From Sporomusaceae bacterium (GTDB lineage Bacteria > Bacillota > Negativicutes > UBA1444): a DNA stretch of 64,000 bases. Location of the stretch: positions 186,001-250,000 of the forward strand of contig JAHDPL010000007.1 in assembly GCA_018434355.1 (NCBI GenBank), in the 5' to 3' direction. The notes below the pieces were generated by a model. That model ran no database searches, had not been told where the DNA came from, and saw only the letters and a list, made by a program, of their open reading frames with translations. Both the position numbers and the translations under genes were made by a program. Each line of letters starts with the position of its first letter. Position 1 is the stretch's first letter. Positions 44,184 through 54,580 of the stretch are shown one piece after another.

Positions 44184-46934
44184 ATGTCCAAATATCGAGT
44201 GTATGAATTGGCCAAGGAGTTTACCACGACAAGCAAATTAATTCTGGATATTTTGGCCCGCAATAATATGCCGGCGAAAAACCATATGGCGAGCATTGAA
44301 GAAGAGGCCTATCAGGTGTTGGTACGGACTTTTGCGCCTAAACCGGATACTGCCGAAGAAATCCGCGAGCGGCAGCGTAAAAAGGCCGCGGCAGCCATGC
44401 CTGCGCCCAAGGTGGAACCTCCCAAAGCTCCGCCGGCTCCGCCGAAAGTTTTTTATGGCGGCGGCATGCAGCCACGCAATCAGATGAAGCCGCGTTATGA
44501 TCAAAAAGATATGCGTCCCAAACCGATTGAAACGGTTGCGCCGCGTCCGGCAAATGCACCGATGAAACCGCAGCATCCGGCAGCACAACCTCCTGTCGCT
44601 GCAGCGCAAAAGCCGCCGCTAGCGCCGGCAACTCCGGTCGTCGAGACCAAGCCTGTTTCGCCGGTTCCGGTCAAACCACCTGCATCGCCTGCAGCTGCAA
44701 AGACTGTCGATACAACGCCTAAAGCGGTTTCGCAACCGGCAACTCCGGCGCCGCATTATCCGTTTAAAGCGGCTCCACCGTTTAATCCGAATAATGTGAT
44801 TCGCCAACCGGCCCCTGCTTTTGTGCCCCGTTCGTTTGAAAACCGTCCAACGCAAGGCGGCGCAGCGACCAAGAGCGGTTCGGCAGCCAGTCCGGCAGGC
44901 GGCGCCGATCAACAGCGTCCGGCTTTCAACCGCCCGTCGGCCGCAGGGCAATCCCGACCGGCAACTGGCGGCAGACCGATGCCTGGCGGCAATGCGCCAC
45001 AGGGCGCGACTGCTGCGAAACAGGGTCCCGGTCAGAAAAACGATCGTCGCCAGGGTGGCGGAAAACCGACGCCGGGCGGTAACCGGCCAGGATTCAACAA
45101 ACCGCCGATGCAAGGACAACAATCGCGACCAGGCGCGGCGGGAAGGCGTTCAGCCGGACCTGCGCCGGCAGTTGCCAAGCAAGAACCGGTTAGACCGACG
45201 CATATCAAAGTGGGCGAGTCTTTGTCCGTCAAAGAATTGGCGATCAAACTCGGTCGTGAAGTTAATGAAGTAATTAAAAAGCTGATGATGCTCGGCGTCA
45301 TGGCGACAATCAATCAAGAAGTTGATTTTGATACAGCCAGTTTGATTGCCGGCGAATTTGGCGTGACGGTGGAAGAGTTGCCACCGGAAGTCGATCCGAC
45401 TGTAATTCCGGAAATCGAAGACGACCCTGCCAACATGGTGCATCGTTCTCCTGTCGTAACTGTCATGGGGCACGTCGACCATGGTAAAACCTCGTTGCTT
45501 GATGCGATTCGGCAAACCCATGTCACTTCGCAGGAAGCGGGCGGCATCACCCAACATATCGGTGCGTATCAAGTGGTGCAACAGGGCAAGAAAATCGTCT
45601 TTCTCGATACGCCGGGTCATGAAGCGTTTACTTCAATGCGGGCCCGTGGCGCCCAAGTTACTGATATTGCCGTACTGGTCGTTGCTGCCGATGATGGAGT
45701 CATGCCGCAAACGATCGAAGCGCTCAATCATGCCAAAGCTGCCAAAGTGCCAATTATTGTCGCAATTAATAAAATCGACAAGCCCGGCGCCAACCCGGAA
45801 CGTATCCAACAGCAACTGACCGAATACGGTCTGGTTGCCGAGGCCTGGGGCGGCGATACGATCATGGTTCCTGTGTCCGCGATAAAACGTACGGGAATCA
45901 GCGATCTGCTGGAAATGATTTTGCTGGTAGCGGAAGTGCAAGATCTGAAAGCAAACCCCAATCGTCCGGCTCTGGGAACCATTGTCGAAGCAGAACTTGA
46001 TAAAGGCAAAGGACCAGTGGCAACAGTATTGGTCCAAAACGGTACGTTGCGGGTCGGCGATTCAATTATTGCCGGCACGGCCTTCGGAAAAGTGCGCGCC
46101 ATGACCAATGACCGCGGTGAAAAAGTGAAGAAGGCAGGTCCATCGACTCCGGTAGAGGTCATCGGTTTGTCCGACGTGCCGCAGGCTGGTGATATTTTGG
46201 CTGCTGTCGATGAAAAGACGGCCCGTTCGATTGCCGAAAAACGGATGGCAAAAACGAAAGCCGATGCGATTGCCCAGTCGCAAAAAGTCACGTTGGAAGA
46301 CTTGTTCCAACAGATTCAGGCTGGTGAAATCAAGGATCTCAATTTGGTGGTCAAAGCCGATGTCCAAGGCTCGATCGAAGCCTTGAGGCAGGCGCTGGAA
46401 TCTCTGAAAAACAAGGAAGTCCGGGTTATGGTTGTCCATAGCGGCGTCGGTGCTATTAACGAGTCCGATGTCATGCTGGCTTCTGCGGCCAATGCGCTGA
46501 TTATCGGCTTCAATGTCCGTCCGGATGCGAACGCCCGCAAAGCGGCGGAGAATGAAAAAGTCGACATTAAGATGTATCGGGTCATCTATGATGCGATCAA
46601 CGATGTCGAAGCAGCCATGACCGGCATGTTGGCGCCGGAATTCCGCGAAGTTGTTTTGGGACGGGTGGAAATCCGCCAGGTCTTCAACATTCCTAAAGGA
46701 ATCGTCGCCGGTTCCTATGTTTTGGAAGGTAAAATCACCAGTACCGCCCAAGTCCGATTGTTGCGCAACGGGATTGTCGTATTCGAGGGCAAACTGGATT
46801 CACTGCGCCGTTTTAAAGACGATGTCAAAGAAGTTGCTGCCGGTTACGAATGCGGCATTACCCTGGAAAAATATCGCGACATCAAGGAAGGCGACATCGT
46901 GGAAGCCTTTGTCATGGAGCAAATTCCTCGCTGA
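44184..46934 (+). CDS. infB: Translation initiation factor IF-2
   Basis: GTPase that brings initiator tRNA to the ribosome. The N-terminal IF2_N unit ([20 protein letters not shown]) is followed by a Pro/Ala/Gln-rich disordered tract (about 70-335) and a second IF2_N unit ([20 protein letters not shown]). The GTPase domain carries G1 GHVDHGKTS (near 429-437), DTPGHEAF and NKIDKPGA. Domains II to IV follow to residue 916. I chose the ATG at 44184 behind TTGGAGGCG. The 916 residues include an unusually long low-complexity linker. Confidence 0.97.
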   Translation: MSKYRVYELAKEFTTTSKLILDILARNNMPAKNHMASIEEEAYQVLVRTFAPKPDTAEEIRERQRKKAAAAMPAPKVEPPKAPPAPPKVFYGGGMQPRNQMKPRYDQKDMRPKPIETVAPRPANAPMKPQHPAAQPPVAAAQKPPLAPATPVVETKPVSPVPVKPPASPAAAKTVDTTPKAVSQPATPAPHYPFKAAPPFNPNNVIRQPAPAFVPRSFENRPTQGGAATKSGSAASPAGGADQQRPAFNRPSAAGQSRPATGGRPMPGGNAPQGATAAKQGPGQKNDRRQGGGKPTPGGNRPGFNKPPMQGQQSRPGAAGRRSAGPAPAVAKQEPVRPTHIKVGESLSVKELAIKLGREVNEVIKKLMMLGVMATINQEVDFDTASLIAGEFGVTVEELPPEVDPTVIPEIEDDPANMVHRSPVVTVMGHVDHGKTSLLDAIRQTHVTSQEAGGITQHIGAYQVVQQGKKIVFLDTPGHEAFTSMRARGAQVTDIAVLVVAADDGVMPQTIEALNHAKAAKVPIIVAINKIDKPGANPERIQQQLTEYGLVAEAWGGDTIMVPVSAIKRTGISDLLEMILLVAEVQDLKANPNRPALGTIVEAELDKGKGPVATVLVQNGTLRVGDSIIAGTAFGKVRAMTNDRGEKVKKAGPSTPVEVIGLSDVPQAGDILAAVDEKTARSIAEKRMAKTKADAIAQSQKVTLEDLFQQIQAGEIKDLNLVVKADVQGSIEALRQALESLKNKEVRVMVVHSGVGAINESDVMLASAANALIIGFNVRPDANARKAAENEKVDIKMYRVIYDAINDVEAAMTGMLAPEFREVVLGRVEIRQVFNIPKGIVAGSYVLEGKITSTAQVRLLRNGIVVFEGKLDSLRRFKDDVKEVAAGYECGITLEKYRDIKEGDIVEAFVMEQIPR

Positions 46935-46974
46935 TTTTTGCAGTTGCAGCATAGGGGAAGAGAGGTGAACTGAT

Positions 46975-47331
46975 ATGGCACAACAACGTGTTGAAAAAAT
47001 ACAGGAATTCATTCAGCAGGAACTAAGCAAGATCATCCTCAACGGGTTGAAAGACCCGCGAGTCGGTTTTGTGACCGTTACCGGCGTGGAAGTCACCGGT
47101 GACTTGCGTTCGGCCAAGGTTTTTGTCAGCCTTATGGGGTCTGAGCAGCAAAAAAAAGATACTTGGGACGGTTTGCAACACTCGTTGGGGTTTTTGCGCA
47201 CAGAAGTCGGCCGACGTCTTGGCATCCGGCACACGCCGGAATTGTCGCTGCATCTCGATAAGTCCCTGGACAACAGCGATCATATCCAAAAACTATTGCT
47301 CGGTTTGCAGACCCCAGAAAGGAAGTCGTAA
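46975..47331 (+). CDS. rbfA: Ribosome-binding factor A
   Basis: KH-fold protein that binds 16S rRNA near helix 1 and helps late 30S assembly. The 118 residues show VEKIQEFIQQELSKIIL, then VGFVTVTGVEVTGDLRSAKV and RTEVGRRLGIRHTPELSLHL, the family pattern. It follows infB after 40 bases, and no ylxP gene stands between them, in contrast to B. subtilis. It begins with ATG after GAGGTG. Confidence 0.96.
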   Translation: MAQQRVEKIQEFIQQELSKIILNGLKDPRVGFVTVTGVEVTGDLRSAKVFVSLMGSEQQKKDTWDGLQHSLGFLRTEVGRRLGIRHTPELSLHLDKSLDNSDHIQKLLLGLQTPERKS

Positions 47332-47333
47332 CC

Positions 47334-48293
47334 ATGCGGGGTACTTCCAGCGATGCGTTGCGTGAACTTGCCCGGGCTCGTTCGGTGGTGCTGACCACCC
47401 ACATCAACCCTGACGGCGATGCGCTGGGCTCGATGATCGCCCTGTATCTGTTCCTGCAGCGACGCGGCATTCAGGTGCAGATGTGGCTAGATGACAACTT
47501 GCCTGTCATGTATTCATTCTTGCCGCATCTGGATAAGATTGCGCGCCCGCCGATTACTCCGCAGCCAGTCGATTTATTTGTCGTGCTTGATGCCGGCGAT
47601 GCAAGTCGCACCGGCAGTTCCGGGCATAATTACCGGGGACGCAGCCTGAATATCGACCATCACCTTTCCAATTCGGACTTTGCCGACCTGACTTTTGTCG
47701 ATGAAACTGCGGCGGCAACCGGCGTCATGATTCTGCGCATGATCGAGGAAGCCGACGGCGGTGTAAGCAAAGAAATGGCAACCTGCCTTTATACAGCGAT
47801 TGCGACCGATTGTGGTTTCTTTCGCTATGCAAATACGGATGCTCATACGCTTCATGCGGCGGCCCGTTTGGTAGGATATGGCGCGGAACCGCATACCATC
47901 TCCGAACAGCTGCAGACGATGCCATTGTCTAGAATTACTGCGCTGTCCAAAGTGTTGGATACACTGGAAGTATCCGGTTGCGGACGAATCGCATCAGTGA
48001 TGGTTCCGCCGGGGATTGCATCGACCGATGTGGAAGATACGGAAGGATTTATTGACTATCCGCGCAACATTGCCGGGGTCGAAGTCGCGATCATGTTCAA
48101 GCCGTCGGCGGAAAAGGAGACTGTCAAACTCAGTTTTCGTTCGCGTCGGCTGAATGTCAGCGATCTGGCCAGGTCGCTAGGCGGCGGTGGCCACGCCCGT
48201 GCTGCCGGTTGCACATTGAAGGGGTCGGTATACGAGGTCAAGCCCCGTGTTCTGACCCGTGTACTTGAAGCACTGAGGGAAGCAGGGTTATGA
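47334..48293 (+). CDS. nrnA: DHH phosphoesterase, oligoribonuclease/pAp phosphatase NrnA
   Basis: Cytosolic DHH-family enzyme that degrades very short RNA and hydrolyses pAp to AMP. Metal-binding motifs are HINPDGDALGSM (near residues 23-33), DAGDASRTGS and NIDHHLSN. The DHHA1 domain ends with SLGGGGHARAAGCT. The 319 residues are normal. It begins with ATG two bases after rbfA, and its stop overlaps truB, so it belongs to the RNA-processing operon. Confidence 0.95.
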   Translation: MRGTSSDALRELARARSVVLTTHINPDGDALGSMIALYLFLQRRGIQVQMWLDDNLPVMYSFLPHLDKIARPPITPQPVDLFVVLDAGDASRTGSSGHNYRGRSLNIDHHLSNSDFADLTFVDETAAATGVMILRMIEEADGGVSKEMATCLYTAIATDCGFFRYANTDAHTLHAAARLVGYGAEPHTISEQLQTMPLSRITALSKVLDTLEVSGCGRIASVMVPPGIASTDVEDTEGFIDYPRNIAGVEVAIMFKPSAEKETVKLSFRSRRLNVSDLARSLGGGGHARAAGCTLKGSVYEVKPRVLTRVLEALREAGL

Positions 48294-49189
48294 TTAGTGC
48301 GGTGCTGAACTTTTTGAAACCGCCGGGGATGACTTCCCACGATGCGGTTTCTTTTGTGCGCCATACTTACCGGCAAAAAAGGGTTGGGCACAGTGGCACA
48401 CTGGATCCGGCTGCGGCAGGCGTCTTGCCGATTTATCTGGGCTACGCCACCCGCTTGGTCGAATATGGCGATTCGTTTGACAAGACCTATCGCGCTGAAG
48501 TATTGTTGGGAATCAAAACAGATACCGGCGACGATACGGGGGCAGTTATGCAGCAAACGACAGTGAACCTGCCGCCGCTGCAACGGATACGTGTAGTCAT
48601 TGAATCGTTTCAGGGCGGCTATGAGCAGGTGCCGCCGATGTATTCGGCGCTTAAGATTGATGGCAAAAAGCTTTATGAACTGGCGAGGGCCGGAAAAATC
48701 GTGCAGCGGCAGGCCCGTCGCATTGAAATACCATCGATAAGCTTGTTGGCGGTGCATGATTGTCGGCTTACCATCGAAGTGAGCTGCTCTAAGGGAACCT
48801 ATATCCGGACGTTGTGCGAAGACATTGGCGAAAGGCTTTCCATGCCGGCCACTATGTCGCTGTTACTGAGGACCCGGGTCGGCCCGTTTGCGGTCAACCA
48901 GTCGGTATCGATGGAAGAAATCGCCGCTGAACCGGAACAAGCATTGATGCCCCCGGAGTTTGCCGTATCCCATTTAGCGGCCTGCAATCTGAGTGAAACA
49001 GAAAGCATAGATTTGCGTCATGGCAGACAGGTTCGCCCCGGGTGTCTGTTGAAAGATGGCGATGACGCGCAGCTTGTCAGGCTGTATGATGCAAAACGGA
49101 CGTTTTTCGGCATGGGGCGGTTCGACTCCGCCGACGGGATCTTAAAACCGATAAAAATCTTTTCAGGTGGAATGGATGAACTATGTTGA
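48290..49189 (+). CDS. truB: tRNA pseudouridine-55 synthase
   Basis: Makes the universal pseudouridine at position 55 in the T loop of tRNAs. The nucleophile is Asp39 in GHSGTLDPAAAGVLPI. FLKPPGMTSHDAVSFVR near the start and SCSKGTYIRTLCEDIG are family signatures, and a C-terminal PUA-like region follows. The 299 residues match the bacterial form. It overlaps nrnA by four bases and ribF by seven. Confidence 0.96.
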   Translation: MISAVLNFLKPPGMTSHDAVSFVRHTYRQKRVGHSGTLDPAAAGVLPIYLGYATRLVEYGDSFDKTYRAEVLLGIKTDTGDDTGAVMQQTTVNLPPLQRIRVVIESFQGGYEQVPPMYSALKIDGKKLYELARAGKIVQRQARRIEIPSISLLAVHDCRLTIEVSCSKGTYIRTLCEDIGERLSMPATMSLLLRTRVGPFAVNQSVSMEEIAAEPEQALMPPEFAVSHLAACNLSETESIDLRHGRQVRPGCLLKDGDDAQLVRLYDAKRTFFGMGRFDSADGILKPIKIFSGGMDELC

Positions 49190-50106
49190 TCATCACTAAT
49201 CTGGATCAATTGCACTGTCAGTTTGAAAAAGTCGCGATGGCATTGGGGACGTTTGACGGTGTCCACCTTGCCCATCAATTTGTCATTGGTCGCGCGGTCG
49301 AATGGAGTCGCCAGCATGCGGGAACCAGCATGGTATTTACGTTCGCCAATCATCCATTATCCTTGATCAATCCGCATCGGGTGCCGCCGCAATTGCAGAC
49401 CTTATCCGGCAAAACGACGCAGATAAAAAATCAGGGCGTCACCGTATTGGTACGCATCCCGTTTACCAAAGCGTTGTTGCATTTGCCGCCGGAAGATTTT
49501 GTCCATCTGCTGGCGACGAAAATCAAGCCGAAGCATATCGTTGTCGGACCGAACTATTCATTTGGCGACAAAGGGGCCGGCAATCCGGCAATGCTGACCG
49601 GATTATGCGAACGTTACGGCATCGGAACCGAGATTTGTCCCGAGATCCACGAACAGGGTGTAATGGTAAGCAGTACGGTCATCAGGGGATTGTTGGCTGC
49701 AGGAGAAGTAGCGGCTGCATCGCGTTTGTTGGGGCGACCTTTTGAATTGCGCGGGCGGGTCGTGCATGGCGATCAACGCGGCCGCTCCTTGGGGTTCCCG
49801 ACGGCAAACATGCAGCCGGCGCCGCAAATTTTGATTCCCGGTAAAGGCGTTTACGCTGTAAAGGTCAAGGTCGGCGCTCATTATTACAATGGATTGTGCA
49901 ATATCGGCACCAATCCCACCTTTGTGCAGGGACCGCTGCGGGTGGAAACGCATATTCTTGACTTTGACCGTGAGATTTACGGCAAGCCGATCACCACGTT
50001 GTTCCTCGGTCGACTTCGCGGGGAAAAAACCTTTGGATCGGCTGCAGAGCTTGTCGTCCAGATGAATCGCGATTTGCAACAGGCGCAGCAACAATACTTC
50101 TATTAA
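49183..50106 (+). CDS. ribF: Bifunctional riboflavin kinase / FAD synthetase
   Basis: Makes FMN from riboflavin and then FAD. The N-terminal adenylyltransferase domain has the GTFDGVHLAHQ motif and VVGPNYSFGDKGAG. The C-terminal kinase domain shows GRSLGFPTANM and NIGTNPTFVQG. The 307 residues are normal. The ATG lies before the truB stop. A terminator overlaps the stop codon region, so ribF ends the operon that began at rimP. Confidence 0.96.
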   Translation: MLIITNLDQLHCQFEKVAMALGTFDGVHLAHQFVIGRAVEWSRQHAGTSMVFTFANHPLSLINPHRVPPQLQTLSGKTTQIKNQGVTVLVRIPFTKALLHLPPEDFVHLLATKIKPKHIVVGPNYSFGDKGAGNPAMLTGLCERYGIGTEICPEIHEQGVMVSSTVIRGLLAAGEVAAASRLLGRPFELRGRVVHGDQRGRSLGFPTANMQPAPQILIPGKGVYAVKVKVGAHYYNGLCNIGTNPTFVQGPLRVETHILDFDREIYGKPITTLFLGRLRGEKTFGSAAELVVQMNRDLQQAQQQYFY

Positions 50107-50133
50107 GCCAATGCGAATATTGGCTGCTTTTTT
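50106..50133 (+). terminator. Intrinsic terminator after ribF
   Basis: Stem AGCCAAT (50106-50112) with ATTGGCT (50119-50125), loop GCGAAT, then GC and six Ts (50128-50133). It ends the rimP-ribF operon. Confidence 0.85.
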
Positions 50134-50135
50134 GC

Positions 50136-50164
50136 TTTACATCACCAGCGCATTCTGATAGAAT
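50136..50164 (+). promoter_or_regulatory. Predicted promoter of rpsO
   Basis: TTTACA (50136-50141) and TAGAAT (50159-50164) are 17 bases apart with an extended TG element at 50156-50157. It lies directly after the ribF terminator. Confidence 0.7.
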
Positions 50165-50170
50165 ACATTT

Positions 50171-50250
50171 TGCAACGATTGCCGTCTCCTTGGCTAGGAT
50201 GATCGACCCTCCGGCGTTCTTCTTGGCTAATGGAAAGTGAGCAAATTTGA
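50171..50250 (+). promoter_or_regulatory. Candidate S15-binding leader of rpsO
   Basis: The leader between promoter and ribosome site holds two copies of CTTGGCTA (50189-50196 and 50222-50229) and possible pairing of GCCG (50181-50184) with CGGC near 50211. rpsO leaders in several bacterial groups bind protein S15 to stop their own translation, with different structures in each group. The assignment here is by analogy and position, and the fold was not computed. Confidence 0.4.
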
Positions 50251-50261
50251 GGAGGAAAAAC

Positions 50262-50528
50262 ATGATTACTTCAGAGAAAAAGCAGGAACTGATTCTGATC
50301 CATCGTCGTCACGAAGGGGATACCGGATCGCCGGAAGTTCAGATCGCGATTCTTACCGATCGGATCAATGAGCTGACCACGCACCTCAAGGAACACAAAA
50401 AAGACCATCATTCCCGCCGCGGTCTGTTGAAAATGGTCGGCAACCGCCGTAGCCTGCTCAACTATCTCAAAGCTTCCGACCTGGAGCGTTACCGGGCGAT
50501 TTTGGCCAAACTGAATCTGCGCAAATAG
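50262..50528 (+). CDS. rpsO: Small ribosomal subunit protein uS15
   Basis: Primary 30S assembly protein that binds the central domain of 16S rRNA. Family signatures are [39 protein letters not shown] and [10 protein letters not shown] chose the ATG at 50262 behind GAGGAGG, giving 88 residues. It stands alone between its own promoter and terminator, and pnp follows with a separate promoter, the usual order. Confidence 0.98.
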   Translation: MITSEKKQELILIHRRHEGDTGSPEVQIAILTDRINELTTHLKEHKKDHHSRRGLLKMVGNRRSLLNYLKASDLERYRAILAKLNLRK

Positions 50529-50540
50529 TCAAACGTCTTT

Positions 50541-50565
50541 AAAGCGGGGAAACCCGCTTTTATTT
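50541..50565 (+). terminator. Intrinsic terminator after rpsO
   Basis: Stem AAAGCGGG (50541-50548) with CCCGCTTT (50553-50560), GAAA tetraloop, followed by TATTT. Strong by shape. Confidence 0.9.
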
Positions 50566-50587
50566 ATGCCTTGATGCAGAAATAACA

Positions 50588-50616
50588 TTTTCTTTTCCTG
50601 ATGAATAGGATATAAT
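50588..50616 (+). promoter_or_regulatory. Predicted promoter of pnp
   Basis: Perfect TATAAT (50611-50616) with a weak -35 TTTTCT (50588-50593) 17 bases upstream. It lies between the rpsO terminator and pnp. Confidence 0.55.
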
Positions 50617-50661
50617 TTGTAACGTGAATGAACAGAAGGAAATATGAGGAGGAAAAGGTGT

Positions 50662-52773
50662 ATGCAGACTTTTCAATTTGAACTGGGGGGCCGCCAGCTT
50701 GTCGTAGAAACCGGCAAGTATGCAAAACAGGCCAATGGAGCGGTATTGATCCGTTATGGGGAGACGGCTCTGGTTGTAGCGGCGACTGCTTCGGCAGGTC
50801 CGCGTGAAGGAATCGATTTTTTCCCGCTGACGGTGGATTATGAAGAGAGAATGTATTCTGTCGGCAAGATTCCCGGCGGCTTTATCAAACGGGAAGGCCG
50901 TCCGACTGAAACGGCGATTTTGAGCGCCCGGATGATTGACCGACCGATTCGTCCGCTGTTCGCCGACGGGTTCCGCAATGATGTGCATATCGTGGCGACC
51001 GTCGTTTCGGTGGATCAGGACAATACACCGGATGTCATTGCAATGGTTGGCGCTTCCTGCGCGCTGTCGATTTCCGATATTCCGTTCAACGGACCGATTG
51101 CCGGGGTGCGGATCGGCTATATCAACGAGGAATATGTGGTAAATCCCACGGTAAAACAAATGGAAGAAAGCCAACTGGATCTGATTGTCGCCGGAACAAA
51201 GGACGCCGTCCTGATGGTCGAAGCTGGCGCCAATGAATTGTCGGAGCAAGTGATTCAAGAGGCGATTCTCTATGGTCATGCGATCATCAAAGATATAATT
51301 GCGTTCCAGGACACAATCGTAGCTGCAGTTGGCCTGCCGAAGCGCGAAATCAAGATGTATGCCCCGCCGGCCGACCTGGAAGAGAATGTTCGCGCCCATG
51401 TAACCGAAGCGATGCGCGAAGCGGTGGTTAATGCCGACAAATTAGAAAGAGAAGCCAAGATTGACGAGGTCAAGAAACAGGCGGTCGAACATTTTGCCAC
51501 GATTTATCCCGACAACAAAAAAGATGTATCTTATGTTTTATACAAGGTGTTGAAAGAAACCGTACGCCGGATGATCACCGTCGATAAAGTACGTCCGGAT
51601 GGTCGGCAGCTGGATGAAATCCGCCCGATTGCCTGTGAAGTCGGCGTGTTGCCGCGCGTGCACGGGTCCGGTCTGTTTACCCGCGGTCAGACGCAAGTCC
51701 TCAACGTAACCACGCTGGGCGCGATCGGCGACAAACAAAAATTGGACGGTCTGGGCGTCGAAGACCACAAACGCTATATTCACCACTATAACTTTCCGCC
51801 TTACAGCACTGGAGAAACCCGTCCGATGCGCGGTCCCGGCCGGCGTGAAATCGGCCATGGTCATTTGGCGGAGCGGGCGTTGATCCCGGTGTTGCCGTCT
51901 GAAAGCGAATTTCCATACACCCTGAGATTGGTATCGGAAGTTCTCGAGTCCAATGGCTCCTCCTCGATGGCCAGCGTCTGCGGCAGCACTTTGTCGCTGA
52001 TGGATGCCGGCGTACCGATCAAAGCACCGGTATCCGGCGTAGCAATGGGCCTGGTTACCGATGGTGAGAATTTCTCGATTTTGACTGATATTCAGGGCAT
52101 GGAAGATGCGCTCGGCGATATGGACTTCAAAGTGGCCGGAACCGCCAAAGGTATTACCGCGATCCAGATGGACATGAAAGTCGGCGGCATCAGCCGCGAG
52201 ATTTTGTCCAGCGCTCTGGAACAGGCGCTGAAAGGTCGTTTGTTCATCCTGGATAAGATGACCCAGACGATTGCGGCGCCGCGACCGGAGATGTCGCCTT
52301 ATGCACCGCGCATGATCACTATGCAGATCAATCCGGACAAGATCCGCGACGTCATCGGACCAGGCGGCAAGATTATCAAGAAGATCGTCGAAGATACCGG
52401 CGTACAGATCGATATCGAAGACGACGGAAAAATCTTTATCATGGCTGTCGATATGGAAGCCGGCAATAAAGCCGTCAAAATCATCGAGGGCTTGGTTCGC
52501 GAAGTGGAAGTCGGCGCGATTTACACCGGTAAAGTCACCCGCCTGATGAACTTCGGTGCTTTTGTCGAGATCCTGCCAGGCAAAGATGGACTGGTCCATA
52601 TTTCGCAACTGGCCCGTACCCGGGTGGCAAAAGTCGAAGATGTGGTCAAGATCGGCGATGAGGTTACCGTCAAGGTCACTGAGATTGACCGTCAAGGCCG
52701 TATCAATCTGTCGCGCAGCATTTTGCTGAAGGATGAACCTGCGGTGGTAGCATCGGCGCCGGCCAAAGAGTAA
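50662..52773 (+). CDS. pnp: Polynucleotide phosphorylase
   Basis: Phosphorolytic 3'-5' exoribonuclease that degrades RNA and can add nucleotides in reverse. Two RNase PH domains are separated by a helical domain (first from [18 protein letters not shown], second around [18 protein letters not shown]). A KH domain ([20 protein letters not shown]) and an S1 domain ([20 protein letters not shown]) follow. I chose the ATG at 50662 behind GAGGAGGAAAAGG, giving 703 residues. An in-frame ATG at 50644 overlaps that site. Confidence 0.97.
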   Translation: MQTFQFELGGRQLVVETGKYAKQANGAVLIRYGETALVVAATASAGPREGIDFFPLTVDYEERMYSVGKIPGGFIKREGRPTETAILSARMIDRPIRPLFADGFRNDVHIVATVVSVDQDNTPDVIAMVGASCALSISDIPFNGPIAGVRIGYINEEYVVNPTVKQMEESQLDLIVAGTKDAVLMVEAGANELSEQVIQEAILYGHAIIKDIIAFQDTIVAAVGLPKREIKMYAPPADLEENVRAHVTEAMREAVVNADKLEREAKIDEVKKQAVEHFATIYPDNKKDVSYVLYKVLKETVRRMITVDKVRPDGRQLDEIRPIACEVGVLPRVHGSGLFTRGQTQVLNVTTLGAIGDKQKLDGLGVEDHKRYIHHYNFPPYSTGETRPMRGPGRREIGHGHLAERALIPVLPSESEFPYTLRLVSEVLESNGSSSMASVCGSTLSLMDAGVPIKAPVSGVAMGLVTDGENFSILTDIQGMEDALGDMDFKVAGTAKGITAIQMDMKVGGISREILSSALEQALKGRLFILDKMTQTIAAPRPEMSPYAPRMITMQINPDKIRDVIGPGGKIIKKIVEDTGVQIDIEDDGKIFIMAVDMEAGNKAVKIIEGLVREVEVGAIYTGKVTRLMNFGAFVEILPGKDGLVHISQLARTRVAKVEDVVKIGDEVTVKVTEIDRQGRINLSRSILLKDEPAVVASAPAKE

Positions 52774-52791
52774 ACAGAGGAGAGACTGTCA

Positions 52792-54030
52792 TTGTATCAG
52801 AAGACTACTCTTGCTAATGGACTCCGGATTGTCTCGGAGTCCATTCCCTATATGAGTTCGATTAGCCTCGGAATTTTCGCCGGTACCGGTTCCCGCCATG
52901 AAACTCCGGCCGAACAGGGAGTGTCCCATTTTATCGAACACTTGATGTTCAAAGGAACGCATCGACGTTCAGCCAAGGATATCGCTGAAATGGTCGACGA
53001 TGTAGGGGGACAGTTGAACGCCGCCACGGACAGGGAAAACACCTGTTATTACATCAAGGTGTTGCCGGAACATTTGTCGCTTGGCATGGATATCCTAAGT
53101 GACATGCTGTTGAACTCGAAATTTGCTGACGTCGATGTGGAAAAAGAACGACAGGTAGTGTTGGAAGAGATCAGCCTTTACGAGGATTCGCCTGACGAAC
53201 TGATTCACGATTTGCACATGAACTCATTGTGGCCCGGACATGCTCTGGGGCGCAATATTTTGGGCACCCGCGAAACGATTGCAGCAATGGATCGGCAGGC
53301 TATCCTTGATTACCGAACTCGACACTATGTGCCGGACAATTTGGTTATTGCAGCGGCCGGCAATCTGACTCACGAACAACTCGTCGAACTGAGTCAGCTT
53401 TATTGGGCTGATGTCCGTGGCAAAAGCCAGATACTCGTGGACCCGACGCCGACCTTTGTCGCGGCGCGGCTGTTGCAGGAGAAAGATATCGAACAGCTGC
53501 ATGTCTGCCTGGGCACCCCGGGTGTGGCGCATGACTCTTCTCAGTATTATGCATCGCATGTGCTGAATACCATACTGGGCGGCGGCGTCAGCTCGCGGCT
53601 GTTTCAGAGCATCCGCGAAGATCGTGGACTGGCTTATTCAGTTTGTTCCTATCCCTCGAGTTTCCGCGATACCGGCCTGATGACGATTTATGCCGGGGTA
53701 TCGCCGGAAAATTCGCGCGAGGTCATTGAGATCACCAATGCGATTTTGGCCGATATCCGAGTGAACGGCGTACGGCCTGATGAAATAAAACGGGCCAAAG
53801 AACAACTGAAAGCCGGTCTGATGTTCAGTATGGAGAGCTCTGCCAGCCGGATGTCGCGCGTCGGTCGGGCTGAAATTTCCTCTCGTGAATACCTTTCGCC
53901 GGAAAAATTGGCGGCAAAAGTTGATGCGGTCAGCCTGGAACAATTGTTCGACCTGGCGCAACCGCTTTATCAACCGGAGAATACCTGTATGACGGCGCTC
54001 GGTCCGGTCGAAGCTGCGGGATTGGTATGA
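52792..54030 (+). CDS. M16 family zinc peptidase (MlpA/YmxG-like)
   Basis: Insulinase-family peptidase of the processing-peptidase type. The inverted zinc motif HFIEH has His46, Glu49 and His50, followed by MFKGTHRRSAKDIAE. The second half (about 200-412) is the inactive M16 lobe with GGGVSSRLFQSIREDRGLAY. The 412 residues match B. subtilis MlpA/YmxG, the same position after pnp. The natural substrate is unknown. The start is TTG 52792 behind AGAGGAGAG. The stop overlaps dut. Confidence 0.93.
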   Translation: MYQKTTLANGLRIVSESIPYMSSISLGIFAGTGSRHETPAEQGVSHFIEHLMFKGTHRRSAKDIAEMVDDVGGQLNAATDRENTCYYIKVLPEHLSLGMDILSDMLLNSKFADVDVEKERQVVLEEISLYEDSPDELIHDLHMNSLWPGHALGRNILGTRETIAAMDRQAILDYRTRHYVPDNLVIAAAGNLTHEQLVELSQLYWADVRGKSQILVDPTPTFVAARLLQEKDIEQLHVCLGTPGVAHDSSQYYASHVLNTILGGGVSSRLFQSIREDRGLAYSVCSYPSSFRDTGLMTIYAGVSPENSREVIEITNAILADIRVNGVRPDEIKRAKEQLKAGLMFSMESSASRMSRVGRAEISSREYLSPEKLAAKVDAVSLEQLFDLAQPLYQPENTCMTALGPVEAAGLV

Positions 54031-54485
54031 TGCGAGTGCGAGGGTTTGAGCATGTCAGTGGATACGAGTCGTCAGGGTTGCCGCTTCCGGTCCGTAGTAC
54101 GCCTGGCAGCGCTGGCTATGACTTCGTTGCAGCTGAGAACGTTTGTTTGCCGGCGGGGGGGCGGGCGCTGATTCCGACCGGAGTCAAGTCGTATATGCTG
54201 CAAGATGAATATCTAGGCATTCACATCCGTTCCAGCCTGGCGGTCAAACAAGGCTTGCACTTGGCCAATGCGCAGGGGATCATCGATGCGGATTACTACA
54301 ACAATCCTGATAATGAAGGCCATATCCTGATCGCTCTCGTTAACGGCGGCAAACAGGATATTATTATTGAACGTGGCACGCGGATCGCCCAGGGAATATT
54401 TTATAAATTTCTGCTGGCTGATGCCGATACGGCTGCAGAAAAGGCCGGGCGCAGTGGTGGAATCGGCAGTACCGGCGTTGTTTGA
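54027..54485 (+). CDS. dut: dUTP diphosphatase
   Basis: Trimeric enzyme that hydrolyses dUTP to dUMP, keeping uracil out of DNA and supplying dTMP synthesis. The five motifs are visible: STPGSAGYDFVA, RSSLAVKQGLHLANAQGIID, NPDNEGHILIALVN, RGTRIAQGIF and the C-terminal RSGGIGSTG. The 152 residues are normal. The ATG overlaps the peptidase stop as ATGA. A new promoter begins 30 bases after its stop. Confidence 0.96.
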   Translation: MMRVRGFEHVSGYESSGLPLPVRSTPGSAGYDFVAAENVCLPAGGRALIPTGVKSYMLQDEYLGIHIRSSLAVKQGLHLANAQGIIDADYYNNPDNEGHILIALVNGGKQDIIIERGTRIAQGIFYKFLLADADTAAEKAGRSGGIGSTGVV

Positions 54486-54515
54486 AGCCAATCCGATCAA
54501 GAGTAAAAGATTTGT

Positions 54516-54544
54516 TTGACAGGATATGACTGCTGAGTTACAAT
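54516..54544 (+). promoter_or_regulatory. Promoter of the dapB-asd-dapG-dapA operon
   Basis: Consensus TTGACA (54516-54521) and TACAAT (54539-54544) at exactly 17 bases, one mismatch overall. Transcription is expected to begin near 54551, ahead of the riboswitch. Confidence 0.9.
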
Positions 54545-54580
54545 GTATACAAAATTATATATGGCTGACCCCTTACGAAG

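Noticed and set aside
51538-52695. Long antisense reading frames (for example 51538-52695, 55778-56749, 15702-16562 and 40222-41106, minus strand)
   Set aside because: They lie fully opposite well-conserved genes, have His/Arg/Gln-rich products with no recognisable motif, and lack ribosome sites. They are by-products of codon bias on the coding strand.
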